Below, piece after piece: positions 1-11,892 of a DNA stretch of 64,000 nucleotides. Source of the stretch: Hortaea werneckii (lineage: Eukaryota; Ascomycota; Dothideomycetes; Mycosphaerellales; Teratosphaeriaceae); assembly GCA_037044905.1 (NCBI GenBank), contig JBAOKB010000118.1:124001-188000 (forward strand). Reading direction: 5' to 3'. A model generated the notes under the pieces. It was not told where the DNA came from and did not search any database. It saw only the letters and a program-made list of their open reading frames with translations. A program made the translations under genes and the position numbers. Numbering within the stretch: the first letter of the stretch is position 1; each line of letters opens with the position of its first letter.

Positions 1-574
1 GCTCCTCCGGATCCAACTCCTCCTCGTCCTCCTCCATCTCCTCCATCTCTTCCTTCTCCGCCTCCGGCTCCGCCTCCAGCACCTTCTCCACCTGATCCCG
101 ATACTGCGGCGGCAGCAGATGCTGGTTCTCCTCGACCAGCTTGCGGTCGGCCTCGAGCTGCTTGGCCCGGTTGCCCTTCATCCGGTTCTTGTAGAACTGC
201 TTCTCGCGACGGGCGCGGATCTCCCCGACGCGCTGCATCGCCTGCAGCGTCGTGGCCACCAGCTCGCGGTTGTAGCGCACGGGGACGTTGCGGCGCTGGG
301 CGAACTGCAGCGTGCTGTCCACCGTCATCTCCTTGCCGTGGGCGCGGCGGAAGGATTTCGTCCAGGCGAGCTTGCGCGGGTTGCGCTTCATTTTGAACTG
401 CAGGGAAGCAAAGTCAGTTAACTGGGCGCTTGATCGGTAGACAGTTGTGATACGCACATTCTTATGGCATTTGCTCCGGCAGAAGCGGAAGACTTTGGCG
501 TCGTTGCGCACAAAGGTGATGCCCTTGGATGGGTAGCATGGCTGCGAGCAGAAATAGCACGTCTCGATCCTCAT
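1..574 (-). CDS. RLP24: Ribosome biogenesis protein RLP24 (5' part, runs off window)
   Basis: This is an L24e-family protein acting in nucleolar 60S subunit assembly, where RLP24 holds the place later taken by ribosomal protein eL24 and recruits the AAA-ATPase Drg1/Afg2 (known for the family). The protein starts MRIETCYFC at 574. An L24e zinc finger is visible with Cys6, Cys9, Cys32 and Cys36. It is followed by the basic stretch KMKRNPRKLAWTKSFR typical of eL24/RLP24. One 60-nt intron lies at 398-457 (GTGCGT...CTGCAG), so exons are 458-574 and 1-397. The visible C-terminal part is a run of Glu-rich acidic residues, as in RLP24 rather than cytosolic eL24. The gene is cut by the window edge, so the true C-terminus is not seen. 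It is divergent from the MFS gene. Confidence 0.93.
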   Translation of the reverse strand, partial: MRIETCYFCSQPCYPSKGITFVRNDAKVFRFCRSKCHKNVRITTVYRSSAQLTDFASLQFKMKRNPRKLAWTKSFRRAHGKEMTVDSTLQFAQRRNVPVRYNRELVATTLQAMQRVGEIRARREKQFYKNRMKGNRAKQLEADRKLVEENQHLLPPQYRDQVEKVLEAEPEAEKEEMEEMEEDEEELDPEE

Positions 575-1076
575 CTTGACTGTTTCTCTCCGGGCGCGCT
601 TCTTCTCCTAGACGCCCTACCTTCTTCCACCCAACAACGGCGTCAAAAGGTTGGCGAGTCGATCAGTTGGAACTTTGGATTCTCTCTACTTTTCCCTCAA
701 ATCTTAGCGCTCGGGAATACCCGTACATCCGTTATCGATAAAGGCTTGGAAATCTCCAAATCCTCCATGAGGTGATGATCAATCATCAATCAATTCAGCT
801 GAGAGTCATTGACCGCCTTCACCAATGGTTGCGAGGTACCTAGGAGCCATGGCACCATCCACGCCCTATTCATGACGACGACGATTCTAGTAAAACAAAG
901 ACTACAGATTGGAAATCTGACTTGCATGTCTCTTATTCTTATTCACTATATTATCTTCCAACGGAGAGAGCATTCACTTTGCACCACCCATTCTTGTCAT
1001 TGATTGAAACCGCAGCACATCTATCGTCAACTCCTTGCAAAGACATCATCAATTGTAGTTACATAGAAGATAGAAG
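575..1076. other. Divergent intergenic region RLP24 / MFS transporter
   Basis: About 500 bp separate the two divergent start codons, so the stretch must hold both promoters. I see no convincing additional reading frame and no named operator. Confidence 0.6.
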
Positions 1077-2695
1077 ATGATTGATGAAGAGCAGCCATTG
1101 CTGCGACCGGATAGAGCACCCCAATCAATATCCCACCATGCCGCCCCATACCCCGACGCAGACTTTGACCCGGATGGCGACCAAGACGATCCTCTCCAGT
1201 GGCCGATGACCTACCGCTGGGGACTAGTCAGCCTGCTCGCCTTGATGGCCTTCACCGTGTACGCAACCATTGCCCCTACCATCCTCATCCTGTCCTCACT
1301 CATTCATGCTCACAATACATCAGCACCTTCACCTGCATCTCCGTCGTCCCCGTCGCCGGCCCCATCATCGCCGACCTCTCCCCGGACCATACCGCCTCCA
1401 AATCCGCCTCCGTCCTACTCGTCACCATCTGGGAGCTTGGCGAGGCCGCAGGACCCTTGTTCATCGCCCCTTTATCCGAAGTCTACGGCCGCTATCCCGT
1501 CTTCAACGCGGCCAACACGCTCTTCATCATCGGCGTGCTCCTCGCCACTCTTAGTCAGACCCCTGGGATGTTAGTCTGCGCGAGGTTCCTCACCGGCTGT
1601 GCCGTCGCAAGCAATGTGCTGAACCCGAGCGTCATTGGAGACATCTTCCCCCCGGAATCCAGAGGCTCCGCTGTAAGCCTAGTGATGCTGGCCCCTCTGA
1701 TCGGTGGCGCGGTGGGACCTGCCATCGCAGGTGCGATCGCGCAGAGTTCGGGCTGGAGACAGATCATGTGCATGTCTCTCGCCCTGGCCATCTTCTGCGA
1801 GATCCTCTTCCTCACCTGCTTCCGCGAGACATACAAGCCCGTGATCCTCCGACGTCGGCAGAACATCCACAAGCGCCACGCCACCTCATCCGCTGATGAA
1901 CAGCTGGAAACCACGCCCGCAGGAGCAAACGAAAAGATCACCGAACCCCACGCCCTCCGCACCGCCATCATACGGCCCCTCAAAGTCTTCACGGGCTCCT
2001 TCGTCCTGCAGATCCTCTCCCTCTACGGCGCCGTCGTCTTCTCCCTCTTCTACATAATGAGCACCAGTCTTCCCGAAATCCTACGCGAACAATACCACCT
2101 GTCCCCGACCCTCGTCGGCTCCTCCCTAATAAGCTTCAGCATCGGCTCCCTGCTGGGCGTCCTGACCTGCAACCTCCTACTCGACCGGATCCACCGCCAT
2201 CTCCAAACCACCAATCCCAAAATCCCCAAACCCGAGAACAAACTCCCCCTCGTCCTCATCTCCGCCCTCGCCCTTCCCCTCTCCATCCTCTGGTACGGCT
2301 CCGTCGCCGTCCCTTCCCATCCGAACAACCCAACCCCACTCCCCCTCCTCCTCGCCGTCATCCTAATGGGTTTCAGCCTCCTCACCACCATCGTACCGCT
2401 CATGTCCTACGTCGTCGACGCCTTCTCAACCTACTCCGCCAGCGCGACAACGAGCGTGCTGATCCTACGGTGTCTGATGGGGACTTTCTTGCCGCTGACC
2501 ACGGGTCCCCTGACGGACTCGCTAGGGTATCGGGGGGGTTTTGGCGTTATTGCCGCCGTGTGTGCGGTTTTGGCTCCTGTGCCGGCAATGGTGTTTTGGT
2601 TTGGGGAGCGGTGGAGAGGGGGGTGTGTGTTTACGAGGGGAGGGGGGTGTGGGAGGGAGGAGGAGGAGGAGGGGGAGGATGGGGTAAGAGGGTAG
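1077..2695 (+). CDS. MFS transporter, DHA1 / polyamine-drug type
   Basis: This is a plasma-membrane major facilitator, probably a drug/H+ antiporter of the Tpo1/cycloheximide-resistance type; the substrate cannot be read from sequence. Exons are 1077-1258 and 1324-2695, giving about 517 aa. The 65-nt intron (donor GTACGC, acceptor CAG after a GCTCAC branch-like site) joins MAFTV to TFTCISVVP and is needed for frame continuity. After an acidic N-terminus (PDGDQDDPLQWP) come 12 hydrophobic segments. The diagnostic DHA1 motif LLVTIWELGEAAGP with APLSEVYGRYP lies in the second to third segments. The central cytoplasmic loop, about residues 215-255, is basic and Ser/Thr-rich. The C-terminal tail is unusually Gly/Glu-rich because of a purine-rich DNA run just before the stop. 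Confidence 0.9.
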
Positions 2696-3626
2696 GAAGG
2701 GTTGATTTCTGTTTTTCCCTTTTCTTTTTTTTGCCCCCTTCCTTCTTTTACACACGGGACAGAGATGTAGAGGTGTAGAGGTTGGATGGAGCGAAGGAGA
2801 CTATGATAGAAGGATAGATCTAGAATGCCTACGATTTCCATTTCTGCTCACTTTCAGTCTTTTTTTTTTTTTTTCTCCCGTTATTTTTCTTTTTATTTTC
2901 TTTCTTTCTCTCTCTCTCTCTTTCTCTCTTTTACATCTCTTACTAGGCAGATGATCAAAAGCTAGAAGATAAAGTTAAAGAACACCTTCGCTTTTCGTTT
3001 CTCTTCTCTTCCCTCTCTTTCTCATACGGACCCCGTCACCATTAAGTCCTTGCTCATGTGAAAAGTGAGAAGGAAAAAGAAAGGGCATAGGTTTATGAGC
3101 CTCCGGAGCTGGACATCTGTTCATTTCCTGTTCCTCTTCCTTTCTTTTTTCTTTCACAGCCACAATTGCGTTGTAAGACGAAAGGCAGCGGGTGAGGGAA
3201 AGACAGGGTAAGGAGCGATTTTGAAATGTGGTGACAAACGAAGTGAGAGAGCAACGCAAGCACAACGGCAAAAAAAAAAAAAAAGGGCAAAAAAAAAGCG
3301 GTTGGTGGGGGGAGTCCGGAATGAGAAAAAGATGAGTCGAAACCAATCATAGTTATAATCTTTGTTTTTCTTCTTTTGATTTCGCGTGCTCGTACGCTTC
3401 ATTATAGACATCATCTATCCAGGGAGGAAAAGAGGATTAAAAAGGAAAAAAGTTACAAGAAAATTTCCCCCTTCCCGATGATATAAACACCTTTGATTGT
3501 GTGTGAAGGAGTCTCCCTCTCCCCGTTCTGTCTCTCTGTGACTAAGTCGGGGGAAGTCTCTTTTCTCGCGCACGCGCATCGATAAATCTTTCATGTCCCC
3601 AGCAAAAACGATCAGACGAACTGCGC
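2696..3626. other. Convergent 3' intergenic region, pyrimidine/purine tracts
   Basis: This region lies between the converging MFS and ENA genes. It has long T- and CT-rich runs (about 2708-2730 and 2858-2935) and an A-rich run at about 3270-3297. Several small open frames here consist only of these low-complexity tracts. No gene is supported. Confidence 0.6.
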
Positions 3627-6600
3627 TCAGGCCTTCTCGTTCTGCTTCTCGTTGGCGACGTCGCTGGACGAGTCGGTGTAGTAGCGGGAGAAGACGCGGT
3701 CCTCGAGGTCCTCGAAACCCTCGGTGCCGGCCTTCATGGCCTGGCGGTGCAGGACGCGACGCTTGACCCATTTGTAGAACTGTTTGGGTCGGAGGGTTAG
3801 TAACCTGACGCACTGGAAGGAGGGGAGGTGAACAAGGTGAAGGACATACCTCGGCGCCACAGAACCAGAGGAAGGCCTCGATGAAGACGACGGCCCATTC
3901 CCAGCTAATACCGGTGTGCTTGAAGACGTAGTCGTTGATCACGGGGATATAGAGCAGCGGAAACATCATCACGAGACCGAAGATAACGGCCGAGAACAGG
4001 AACTTGTCTGGGAGGGAAAAGAGAAATGTTAGCTCACAAGCTGTTACGCGTGGGAGGTGTTAAGAGCGGGGGAAAAGACTTACTGCGCCAGATGTCCCAG
4101 AACCACTGGGTGAAGTACTTCTTGGAGTCGGGCTGCATGCGGAAGAAAGACCGGCGCATATCGATGACCTCCCAAGCCAGGAAGAGCGAGAACCAGGTCA
4201 AGGTAGCGAAGCAAGTAGCACGCGCACGGAAGACCGTCTCGCAACCTTCCAAGCTCTCGTTGCAGTTCTCGCCCAGGTTGCCGTTGCCGAAGGCGAAGAG
4301 CACGAGCGCGAACGCGGCCAGACACAGCGCCGCGGTCCAGATACCGTAGACCAACATGTCGATCATGATCTGCCAGGTGAAGATACCGGCCTTCAGACTC
4401 TGAGGGGGACGCTTCATCACGTTAGGCTCAGCGACCTCAAAGCCGAGACCCATGTCGGGAATACCGGAGGTAATCATGATGATCCACAGAATCTCGACGG
4501 GGGCGAGCGGGAAGACGGAAATACCACGGGAGTCCTTGAAGGCGAGACCGACAAGCAGGGTAAGAGCCTGGGCAATGTTCTGAGCGAGCAAGTGCAGGAC
4601 GAACTTCTGGATGTTGTCGAAAGTACGACGACCTTCCTCAATAGCGGCCAGGATACTGGCGAAGTTGTCGTCTGTGAGGATAATGTCGGAGGCGTCCTTG
4701 GCGACGTCGGAACCGGCTTGACCCATGGCGATACCGACGTCGGAACGCTTCAAAGAGGGACTGTCGTTGACACCGTCACCAGTCATGGCGCAGAAGCGCT
4801 CACGTCTGTGCAGGGCTTCAATCATGCGCACCTTGGTGTTGGGAGCGCAACGGGCAATGACCAGAGGAAGGACAGGCAGGGCGTCGATCTCATCGTCGGT
4901 GAGCTTGTCAAATTGGGCAGCAGTCATGACCATGGCGTCGGCGACACGCTTGCTGAGCTCGCCCATCTTGGCCGGCAGGATACCGACCTGACCGGCGATC
5001 GCGCGGGCAGTGCCAGGGTGGTCACCAGTAAGCATGTGGACTTCGATACCGGCTTCGTGGCAAGACTTGACCGAGGGAGCGGACTCAGGGCGCGGCGGGT
5101 CGTAAAGACCGATCAGACCACGGAACACGAGGTTGTTCTCGACCTTGTTGCGGTCGATCTCCTCGCCTTCGGTGTATGGCTCGTTGTACTCACGGCTGGC
5201 AAGAGCCAGCACACGCAGACCAAGCTTAGCAAGACCTTCCATGTTCTCCAGGATCTGGTTCTGGTAGTCTTCGGTCATCTCAGATGGCTCCTTCTCAGGG
5301 TCGCTGACGTAGGTTGAGCAGCTAGTAATCACACGCTCGACAGCACCCTTGGTGAAGGCCCACATCTTGTCCTCATGCGGGTTCTTGTAGATAACACTCA
5401 TCTTCTTGACGTCGGAGTCGAAGGGGAATTCGGCGAGAAGCTTCCAGTTGGGGTTATCACCGGCGACAGAGTCACGTCGGTTGACGTGGAATCGAGTGGA
5501 GAAGACCTGAATGGCGATCTCAGTCGGGTCACCACGGGCGTTCCACTCGCCCTCATCGGTTTGGTGAACGTGAGCCAAGTTGGCGAGCGAAGCGACCTTC
5601 AAATAGTCCGAAAGAGCCTCATTATCACGGAGCAGAGTTGCGTAGTCGGATTCCTTCTCCTCCTCGCCCTCTGTCATGTTGCGTGGCTCCTTCTCAGTGT
5701 GCGAAACGGCACCCTTGGTCGGGTTGAATGGCTCGTTGGTCTCGCCAATAGTGTATGTACCCTTTGCCGGAATCCATGCCTTCTTGGCCACCATCTTACC
5801 CTGGGTGAGGGTACCGGTCTTGTCTGAGCAAATATCCGTAACAGCACCAAGGGCTTCCAAACTCTTAAGATTGCGCACAATGACGTGACGCTCAACCATA
5901 CGCTTGGTACCCGCAGCCATCGTGATTGTCAACACGACGACAAGGGCAGCTGGAATCATGGAAAGACCGGTGGCGACGGCGTAGATAATGACTTCCTGGC
6001 GGTCAAGGAATTCGTTGGCCGCCAACACGATGATGGCACAAATGACCGCAATCCAGAAGAGCAGCACTGCAAGTCGAGAGAGCTTCTTCTGCAGAGGTGT
6101 ACCGACGTTGACACCCAAGAATGTACCGATCGCGTCCGTGACAGTGAGAGTACCAGCCTGCAGGTAACGATGCGGCTTCGCAGATCCGTCAGGCTTACGC
6201 TTGACCGGGCGAACCTTGCTGTCCTTCTTTCTGAGCGCAGCAGCGATGGTACCAATTTCCGTGAACATTCCAGTGGCGAAGACGATACCGACGGCACGAC
6301 CCTTGGTGACGGTAGACGAGCTGTAGGCAACGTTGAGACGGTCACCGGGACCAGTGTCGGCGTCGAATGTATCCTCGGAGACCTTGCGGACCGGAAGCGA
6401 TTCACCAGTGAGGAGGGCCTCATCAGTTTCGAAGTTGACGGCCTCGACGAGACGAATATCGGCGGGGATGGTGTCACCAGTCTTCAGTTCGACCATGTCA
6501 CCCGGAACGACTTCTGTAGTGGAAACCTGGACGTTCTGCTTATCGCGGACGACGTTTGCTGTCGGGGAGGAGAGCGATCGCAGTGAGTCCATAGTCTTCT

Positions 6601-7021
6601 CAGCTTGGAATTCTTGAATCTGGCCACAGAGTTAGCAAGTGCTGCGGTGACTTAGCCTTGGTATACGTACGAATCCAACGACAATGTTGATACCGATGAC
6701 ACCAGCAATGACACCACCTTCAATCCAGGACCTGATACCAAAAGACACAGCCATGGCCATAATCAGCACCAGCGTCATGGCATTGGCGATCTGCCGGAGC
6801 AAGATCTTGCCGGGGTTGACACCCCCCGTCTCGCCCAGCTCATTCTTCCCGTACTCTTCGAGTCTGGTCTTCGTTTCGTTGCCGGTAAGACCAATGTCGG
6901 TGTTGGTCTTCAATTCCTCAGCTACCGTTGTCCATGGCAGCGCGTGAGCGGGCGCAGTGAGAGGCTTGTTGGACTGGCCGGAGACATGGTTCTCCAGCCC
7001 GGCCTCGGGCTGCTTCCCCAT
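3627..7021 (-). CDS. ENA1: Sodium/potassium-exporting P-type ATPase (ENA, type IID)
   Basis: The encoded pump uses ATP to export Na+ (and K+/Li+) at the plasma membrane and supports salt and alkaline tolerance (family knowledge). Four exons are supported: 6671-7021, 4084-6619, 3850-4007 and 3627-3779. The introns are 51, 76 and 70 nt with GTACGT, GTAAGT and GTATGT donors. The protein is about 1065 aa, the usual ENA length. In order there is a cation-ATPase N-terminal domain, first membrane pair, the actuator TGES near residue 190, the phosphorylation motif CSDKTGTLTQGK with the catalytic Asp near 383, the hinge GDGVNDSPSLKRSDVGIAMG, and a six-helix C-terminal membrane region ending in a short basic/acidic tail. 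The start MGKQPEAGLENH sits next to other ENA-like N-termini. All catalytic motifs are intact. Confidence 0.95.
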
Positions 7022-9156
7022 GCTATCAAAATAGCCGAGTTTCTACCTTAGATTCGTAGGTGAAGCGGGTAATAATAGGTCAGTTAGCCGCGGGAGGGTT
7101 AGGTAGTAGAGAGAGAGAGAAAGAAAGTGAGTGAAAGAGAACGAGCTTGTCGTCGGGCAAGCACTCTGTTTGTAGAACGTGACCTACGTGGGGCAAGCTC
7201 TGGACTTTAGTAGTTCTGGCGGTGGGAAGGCGAGCTGCAGGCCCAAGAGAAGGTGGCTCTCCAGGTCTTGGTACCAAGAAACGAAGTTAATGGTATGCTT
7301 GGCAAGGCAAAGTTTATCCGCCGTCATGGATAGCGTGGGTGGCGTAGTAGGGAACAAAGGCTCTGGCTATAGACTTTTCGTTCATTCACGGGCGCATGCA
7401 CGATCCGATTAAGGTTGCTCACGTTGATACTTTGGATCTGATCATTGTGACGAGCCTGATCAGGCAATCTGTGCGTGGTCGTGGCTGCTGATGATGGAGA
7501 TGGGCGCCTGGCGATCAAGCTGGAATGCCCGCGGCGTAGTTGCCCGACGGACGGGGATCTCTCTCCATGCCAGGGCCGTGGGACGAAGCGGAGGGAGGGA
7601 TCTGGAGAAGGGCGCCAAGAGAGCAGACGGGCTCAGAAGGCTCGCCGGTAGCAGACACTGTAGCCAAGAGATGTTATCACTGACAGCAGCACAGCAATTG
7701 GAGTAGAGATTGGCGCCGTGGAGACGGAAAGCTTGGGAGTCTGGTTTCGCTGACGCAGCCTGACGTGGGTCGGCTTTGGCCAAGCCATTGCGCCAATCGG
7801 CCGACACGTGCTGCGAAGGCGCTGCACTGGCGCTGTGACCGCGCTCGGCCTTGGCGACACTCCTTCGCGACGGGCGGGTCCCACGGCAACGCCTCTGGGC
7901 TTCACGGCGACATTATCTAGGCGGCCCTGGGGGCACTGCCCACTGCCCACCGCCCCCAGCCTGTCCACCGTCGCTTCCGCGGGGCGACGCCGTGACGATG
8001 GTGCCGGAATCTGAACGACGGAGGCATTGCCATCACCCACCATGATCGTTCCAGACTCTAGACTTGCCCTCCTCCCCGCCCCTCTCACCAATCGTGATGC
8101 ATCCCCGGAAATGCCCAAATTTTATCCCGGTCTAGGTACACTCGTACAGTAGCTACATCACCTCTCTCGAGTCTCGCGAGCCTATGTAGACACCCTATGT
8201 ACTGTATGACATACACCCCGGCCGCGGCTGGTCGATCATGACGGCATGCGCTCTCTATCCACAAACCGACCTGTCTCGCCTATGTAGCGGAGAGGCTCAT
8301 GCAGTGACATCGATTGAGCACGATGGATGCACCGACCGTACTCTGCACGTAATAATAACCACACCGAATCGCAGACAGTCGTAGGAATACATGCCCGGGG
8401 AGGCAGGAGGGGAGCTCCTAGCCCCCCCAAACGATGAAAACTTGTCTTCGCCAATGCTCATCGTGGGCGTGGCGGCTTGAGAAGGCGTCCGGGACGGGGG
8501 ATTGGCAAAAGTATGCAAGCTTCCAGCACGCGAGCTCTTCGGTCTCTTGCGCGCAGCTGCTCTCTTTTTCGAAAAAGGCTGGGCGGCCTTGTGTCTGGGC
8601 AGCGAGATCGAAGATACACCAATCGTGCTTGGCCCGGGACAAGGCCGTCTTACGAGCTCAGCAGTTTCGCGACGGTGCTATAAAGATCAACGGCCGTTTC
8701 GCTCGGCGACAATGGTTTTCTGGCGCGCTTTCTCATGTAGTATACTCCACTGCTCGGACACTGGTGAGAAGGTCCATTCTAGTCAGATACCGGAATCGTA
8801 CTGCGAAAGCCGGTATGACATGTCCACCAGCCGTCGCGTATGTAAGGTATATTGGTTCTTGCATTTTCTTTTCCGCGCAGCAAGCTACTTTCTGATCTCC
8901 GCCGATGGCGAAATCCCCGTACCATCTCCCATTCCTTCCGGGTTACCAGATGCGGCAAAACGGTACACGAACCGAAACATCTTCACAAGTCCGTCCTCAT
9001 CATGACTCCGATGAGATGATCATCACACACCGACAAGCAATATGTTCCATGGCTATGTTGCTGCTGCACTCCGCATGATCCAACGCTTCCACGCTATCAC
9101 GAGGCGACCGCTCAACCCTGTTACCACGCTTGTAAACGACTGTCTGCTGTGCCACA
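7022..9156. other. Long intergenic region upstream of ENA
   Basis: About 2.1 kb without a supported gene. The part at 7500-8100 is GC-rich and open in several frames on both strands, but no frame looks like a protein family or shows a coherent exon structure. The length fits an extended promoter for a stress-regulated ATPase gene, which is an inference only. Confidence 0.5.
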
Positions 9157-9863
9157 TCACTGATCCTCCCAGCCTCTGCCTCCTAACAAATGCTCCTTCG
9201 CATCTGTCCCGTTTGCGCTTTTACTGTACGCTGGCGGAGAGCAGATTGGCATAGCACTTGCCCTTGAGCCTATCGACACCGTCTTCGCACTACCTGCCAC
9301 GCCACCGTGCGACGCGAGACAACTCCAGCCTGGCAAGAAACCAGACTTATTACTCGTGCCTGTCTTCTGACTACTCGCAGCCTCTCCAGACGCATCGGAG
9401 GCCGTGACATTCTTGCTCGCAGCCGTACTTGCGCCGGGCACATGGTCCAAGATGGCATCCAGCTCCATCTCAACATGGCGCTTCAAAGCCCGAAACGCCT
9501 CTTTCTGATCCTTCCCATCGCTGACCGGTTCAATCTTCGCATGAATGACCCCGTCTTTCTTCGCTACAATCCGAGCAATCAGTCTCTCGTTCTCCCGTCT
9601 GGCATATGGTAGCACCAGCTCATGATCCGAAAGGCTGACTTGACCGTTTTGAGTGAGTACCGTAACGACGCTCTCTACATCCGCAAGTCAGCCGTTTTTC
9701 CTCTTGCTTTGTTGATATCCTGCGAAAGTGCAAAATCACGGATAAACTACTCCCGGTCACTACCTGCGTTGGACTTCCCGTACCAGCCGCTCTCGTAGTG
9801 CGAAGGGAGGACGGAGTCGGCTTTGGATGCCAGACTTCGCATGTATGACTGGGCGTTGCCCAT
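9157..9863 (-). CDS. Hypothetical protein with candidate N-myristoylation signal
   Basis: A two-exon model is supported by frame continuity: exon 1 9764-9863 and exon 2 9157-9674, with an 89-nt intron (GTAGTG donor, CTGAC branch, TAG acceptor). The product is about 205 aa. It begins MGNAQSYM, and Gly2 followed by Asn-Ala-Gln-Ser resembles an N-myristoylation site, so membrane attachment is possible. The middle carries a charged, probably helical stretch (residues about 55-110, with LPYARRENERLIARI). The C-terminal third is Ser/Gly-rich and less convincing, and another splice near 9240-9350 may change the real end. I do not recognise a family. Confidence 0.55.
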
Positions 9864-10788
9864 GCTTTCGATAGGAAGATATGCTGTACAAATCGGACTT
9901 CTCCACTTCGCAAGAATATGTCAAGATAAAAGTCCCCCTCAAGACCGTCACAACGTTACGTGACTTGCTTAGAGAACAGAAGACGTGTTTGTAAAAAATC
10001 GGCGCAGCTCGTACTTTGTTCATGGCTCTTCTGGAAGTACAACCGCCTGTATGAAAAGCTGTTTCGTCCAAACGGCGACGCCGTGCTGCGCCGCTTCTTA
10101 CATGATCCTGTAGGATTACACGACATCCAACCAACTTTTCAAGCTGCGATGACCAGATGAAAAAGAAAGAGAATAAACATTAGGAAAAAAAAAAAAAAGA
10201 GAGCGAAGGAAATAAAAGAGGGAGCGGTCGGGGATAAAATGCTCCCATCCACAGAGGGTGCTCATGGATGAGAAGATCAAATGGTTGATGGGTTTTCATA
10301 TCTCATACAGCTTCTCCAGCCCTGTGTTGTGTGCTGGAGAACTCGCGGGTCTTGCCAAATACCACCACCACCACCACCACCACCACCACCACCACCACCG
10401 CTACCGCCGCTGGCTCACAATCGCGGCCTGCCGCTTTAGGGTTCGCCCTACTTAAATACCTCCTCGTCCCCTCCGCAGACGCACAAGGCTTTCCTTGCAA
10501 TCGTATGGCGATGCTGACACTCCCTGTGGTTGCCACTGCTGGGGTGTATCGCACCTCGCATCCGTGCTCTCGCTCTCTCGCATTTCCTTGCCTGCTGATG
10601 ATGCTGTTTGACACCTTTTAATTTTCATCCGGCCCGGAACGCCTCGCCTCGCCTCCTCCCCTCTGCCGCTCTAAAATCAGACGCTTTTTCTCAGTCGACC
10701 TTGTGCGCTTTTCGGTCGAGTTTCATGCAGATCTGTGGGAATAAAACGGAAAAGAAAAAAGAAGAAGAAAAAAAAAAGCGGCAAGGAT
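9864..10788. other. Intergenic region with ACC microsatellite
   Basis: This lies between the small hypothetical gene and the 3' end of RBG1. It contains A-rich runs at about 10183-10200 and 10741-10780 and a trinucleotide repeat listed separately. No gene is supported. Confidence 0.5.
10361..10400. repeat. (ACC)n trinucleotide microsatellite
   Basis: About 13 uninterrupted ACC/CCA units, directly visible, followed by imperfect ACCGCT/ACCGCC units. Frames through it give homopolymeric His, Thr or Val strings, which are not credible proteins. Confidence 0.95.
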
Positions 10789-11892
10789 CTATTTCTTGAT
10801 GATGGTGATGATATCCTCATCCTCCAGCACATGCGTCAAGCCCACCCTCTGAGGCTGGTGCTTCACACTCCGACCATACACGACGGCGACGCGGAACTGC
10901 TCGATAATGGTCTTGTGGATACTGTTACAGAAGTCCTCGACGGTATCACGGCCGGTCTTGAGCACGACGGGGGCGGTGTAATCCGGCATCTTGCCCTTCG
11001 GTCGGGTGTAGACGCGCTTGAGCTTCAGCTTATCCCACATCTGCTCGAGCAGCTCGTCGATGTTCCAGCCGTGTTCGGAGGAGATGGGGCAGGCGTTCGG
11101 GATGCGGTAGAGTAGGTCGAGCTCCTCGATCGAGATGCTGTCGATCTTGTTCAGGGCGTAGATGACGGGGATGTAGGAGCGGTTCTTGGCCTCGATCACG
11201 TCGATGAGGTCGTCGACAGTGGCGTCGCAGCGGATGGCGATGTCGCAGTTGGCCATGCGGTATTCGTTCATGACGGCTTTGATCTCGTCGTGGTCGATGT
11301 GCGTGAGGGCGACGGTGTTGGTGATGGAGATGCCGCCCTTGTCTTTCTTGGTGATCTTGATGTTGGGCGGTTGCTTGTTGACACGGATGCCGAACCCTTC
11401 CAATTCTGTCTCGATGACCCGCTTGTCGGTCAACGGCTTGTTGACGTCGAGCACGATAAAGATCAAGTGGCACGTCTTGGAGACGGCAATGACCTGTCGA
11501 CCACGTCCCTTACCATCCTTGGCACCCTGGATAATACCCGGCAAGTCCAGAATCTGGATCTTCGCACCGTTGTAGATGACCTGACCGGGGACGGTGGTGA
11601 GGGTTGTGAATTCGTATGCGGCGGCTTCGGAGTGCTGGCCAGTTAAGCGCGACATCAGAGTACTCTTGCCCACTGATGGGAAGCCAATGAAGCCAACGGA
11701 TGCGACACCGGTTCTTGCAACATCGAAACCCACACCGCCGCCTCCGCCGCCTCCAGAGGGCACCAGCAACTCCTTCTTCAGCTTGGACAGTTTCGCTTTC
11801 AATTGACCCAAGTGGAAAGAGGTGGCCTTGTTCTTCTGGGTCTTGGCCATTTCATCCTCAATCTGTTTGATCTTGTCCACGGTGGTCGCCAT
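10789..11892 (-). CDS. RBG1: Developmentally regulated GTP-binding protein RBG1/DRG1
   Basis: A translation-associated GTPase of the OBG/DRG family; in yeast Rbg1 partners Tma46 and binds ribosomes (family knowledge). It is a single-exon gene of 367 aa starting at 11892. It has an N-terminal helix-turn-helix region (ATSFHLGQLKAKLSKLKK, residues 23-40), a Gly-rich linker, the P-loop GFPSVGKST at about 69-78, the G3 motif DLPGIIQGA near 116, the G4 motif NKID near 247, an S5D2L-like insertion, and a C-terminal TGS domain with the YTRPKGKMPDY segment. Length and motifs match the family throughout. It is divergent from cysteine dioxygenase. Confidence 0.96.
   Translation of the reverse strand: MATTVDKIKQIEDEMAKTQKNKATSFHLGQLKAKLSKLKKELLVPSGGGGGGGVGFDVARTGVASVGFIGFPSVGKSTLMSRLTGQHSEAAAYEFTTLTTVPGQVIYNGAKIQILDLPGIIQGAKDGKGRGRQVIAVSKTCHLIFIVLDVNKPLTDKRVIETELEGFGIRVNKQPPNIKITKKDKGGISITNTVALTHIDHDEIKAVMNEYRMANCDIAIRCDATVDDLIDVIEAKNRSYIPVIYALNKIDSISIEELDLLYRIPNACPISSEHGWNIDELLEQMWDKLKLKRVYTRPKGKMPDYTAPVVLKTGRDTVEDFCNSIHKTIIEQFRVAVVYGRSVKHQPQRVGLTHVLEDEDIITIIKK

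Noticed and set aside
4592..5317. 241-codon plus-strand frame inside the ENA gene
   Set aside because: Antisense shadow of a highly conserved coding exon with strong codon bias.
7460..8118. Overlapping open frames on both strands upstream of ENA
   Set aside because: GC-rich DNA gives few stops in every frame; no frame shows family motifs, a plausible start or exon structure.
8434..9005. Plus-strand frames of 150-170 codons
   Set aside because: No family resemblance or supported splice sites; compositions look like translated non-coding DNA.
10303..10621. Poly-His/poly-Thr/poly-Val open frames
   Set aside because: They exist only because of the ACC microsatellite.
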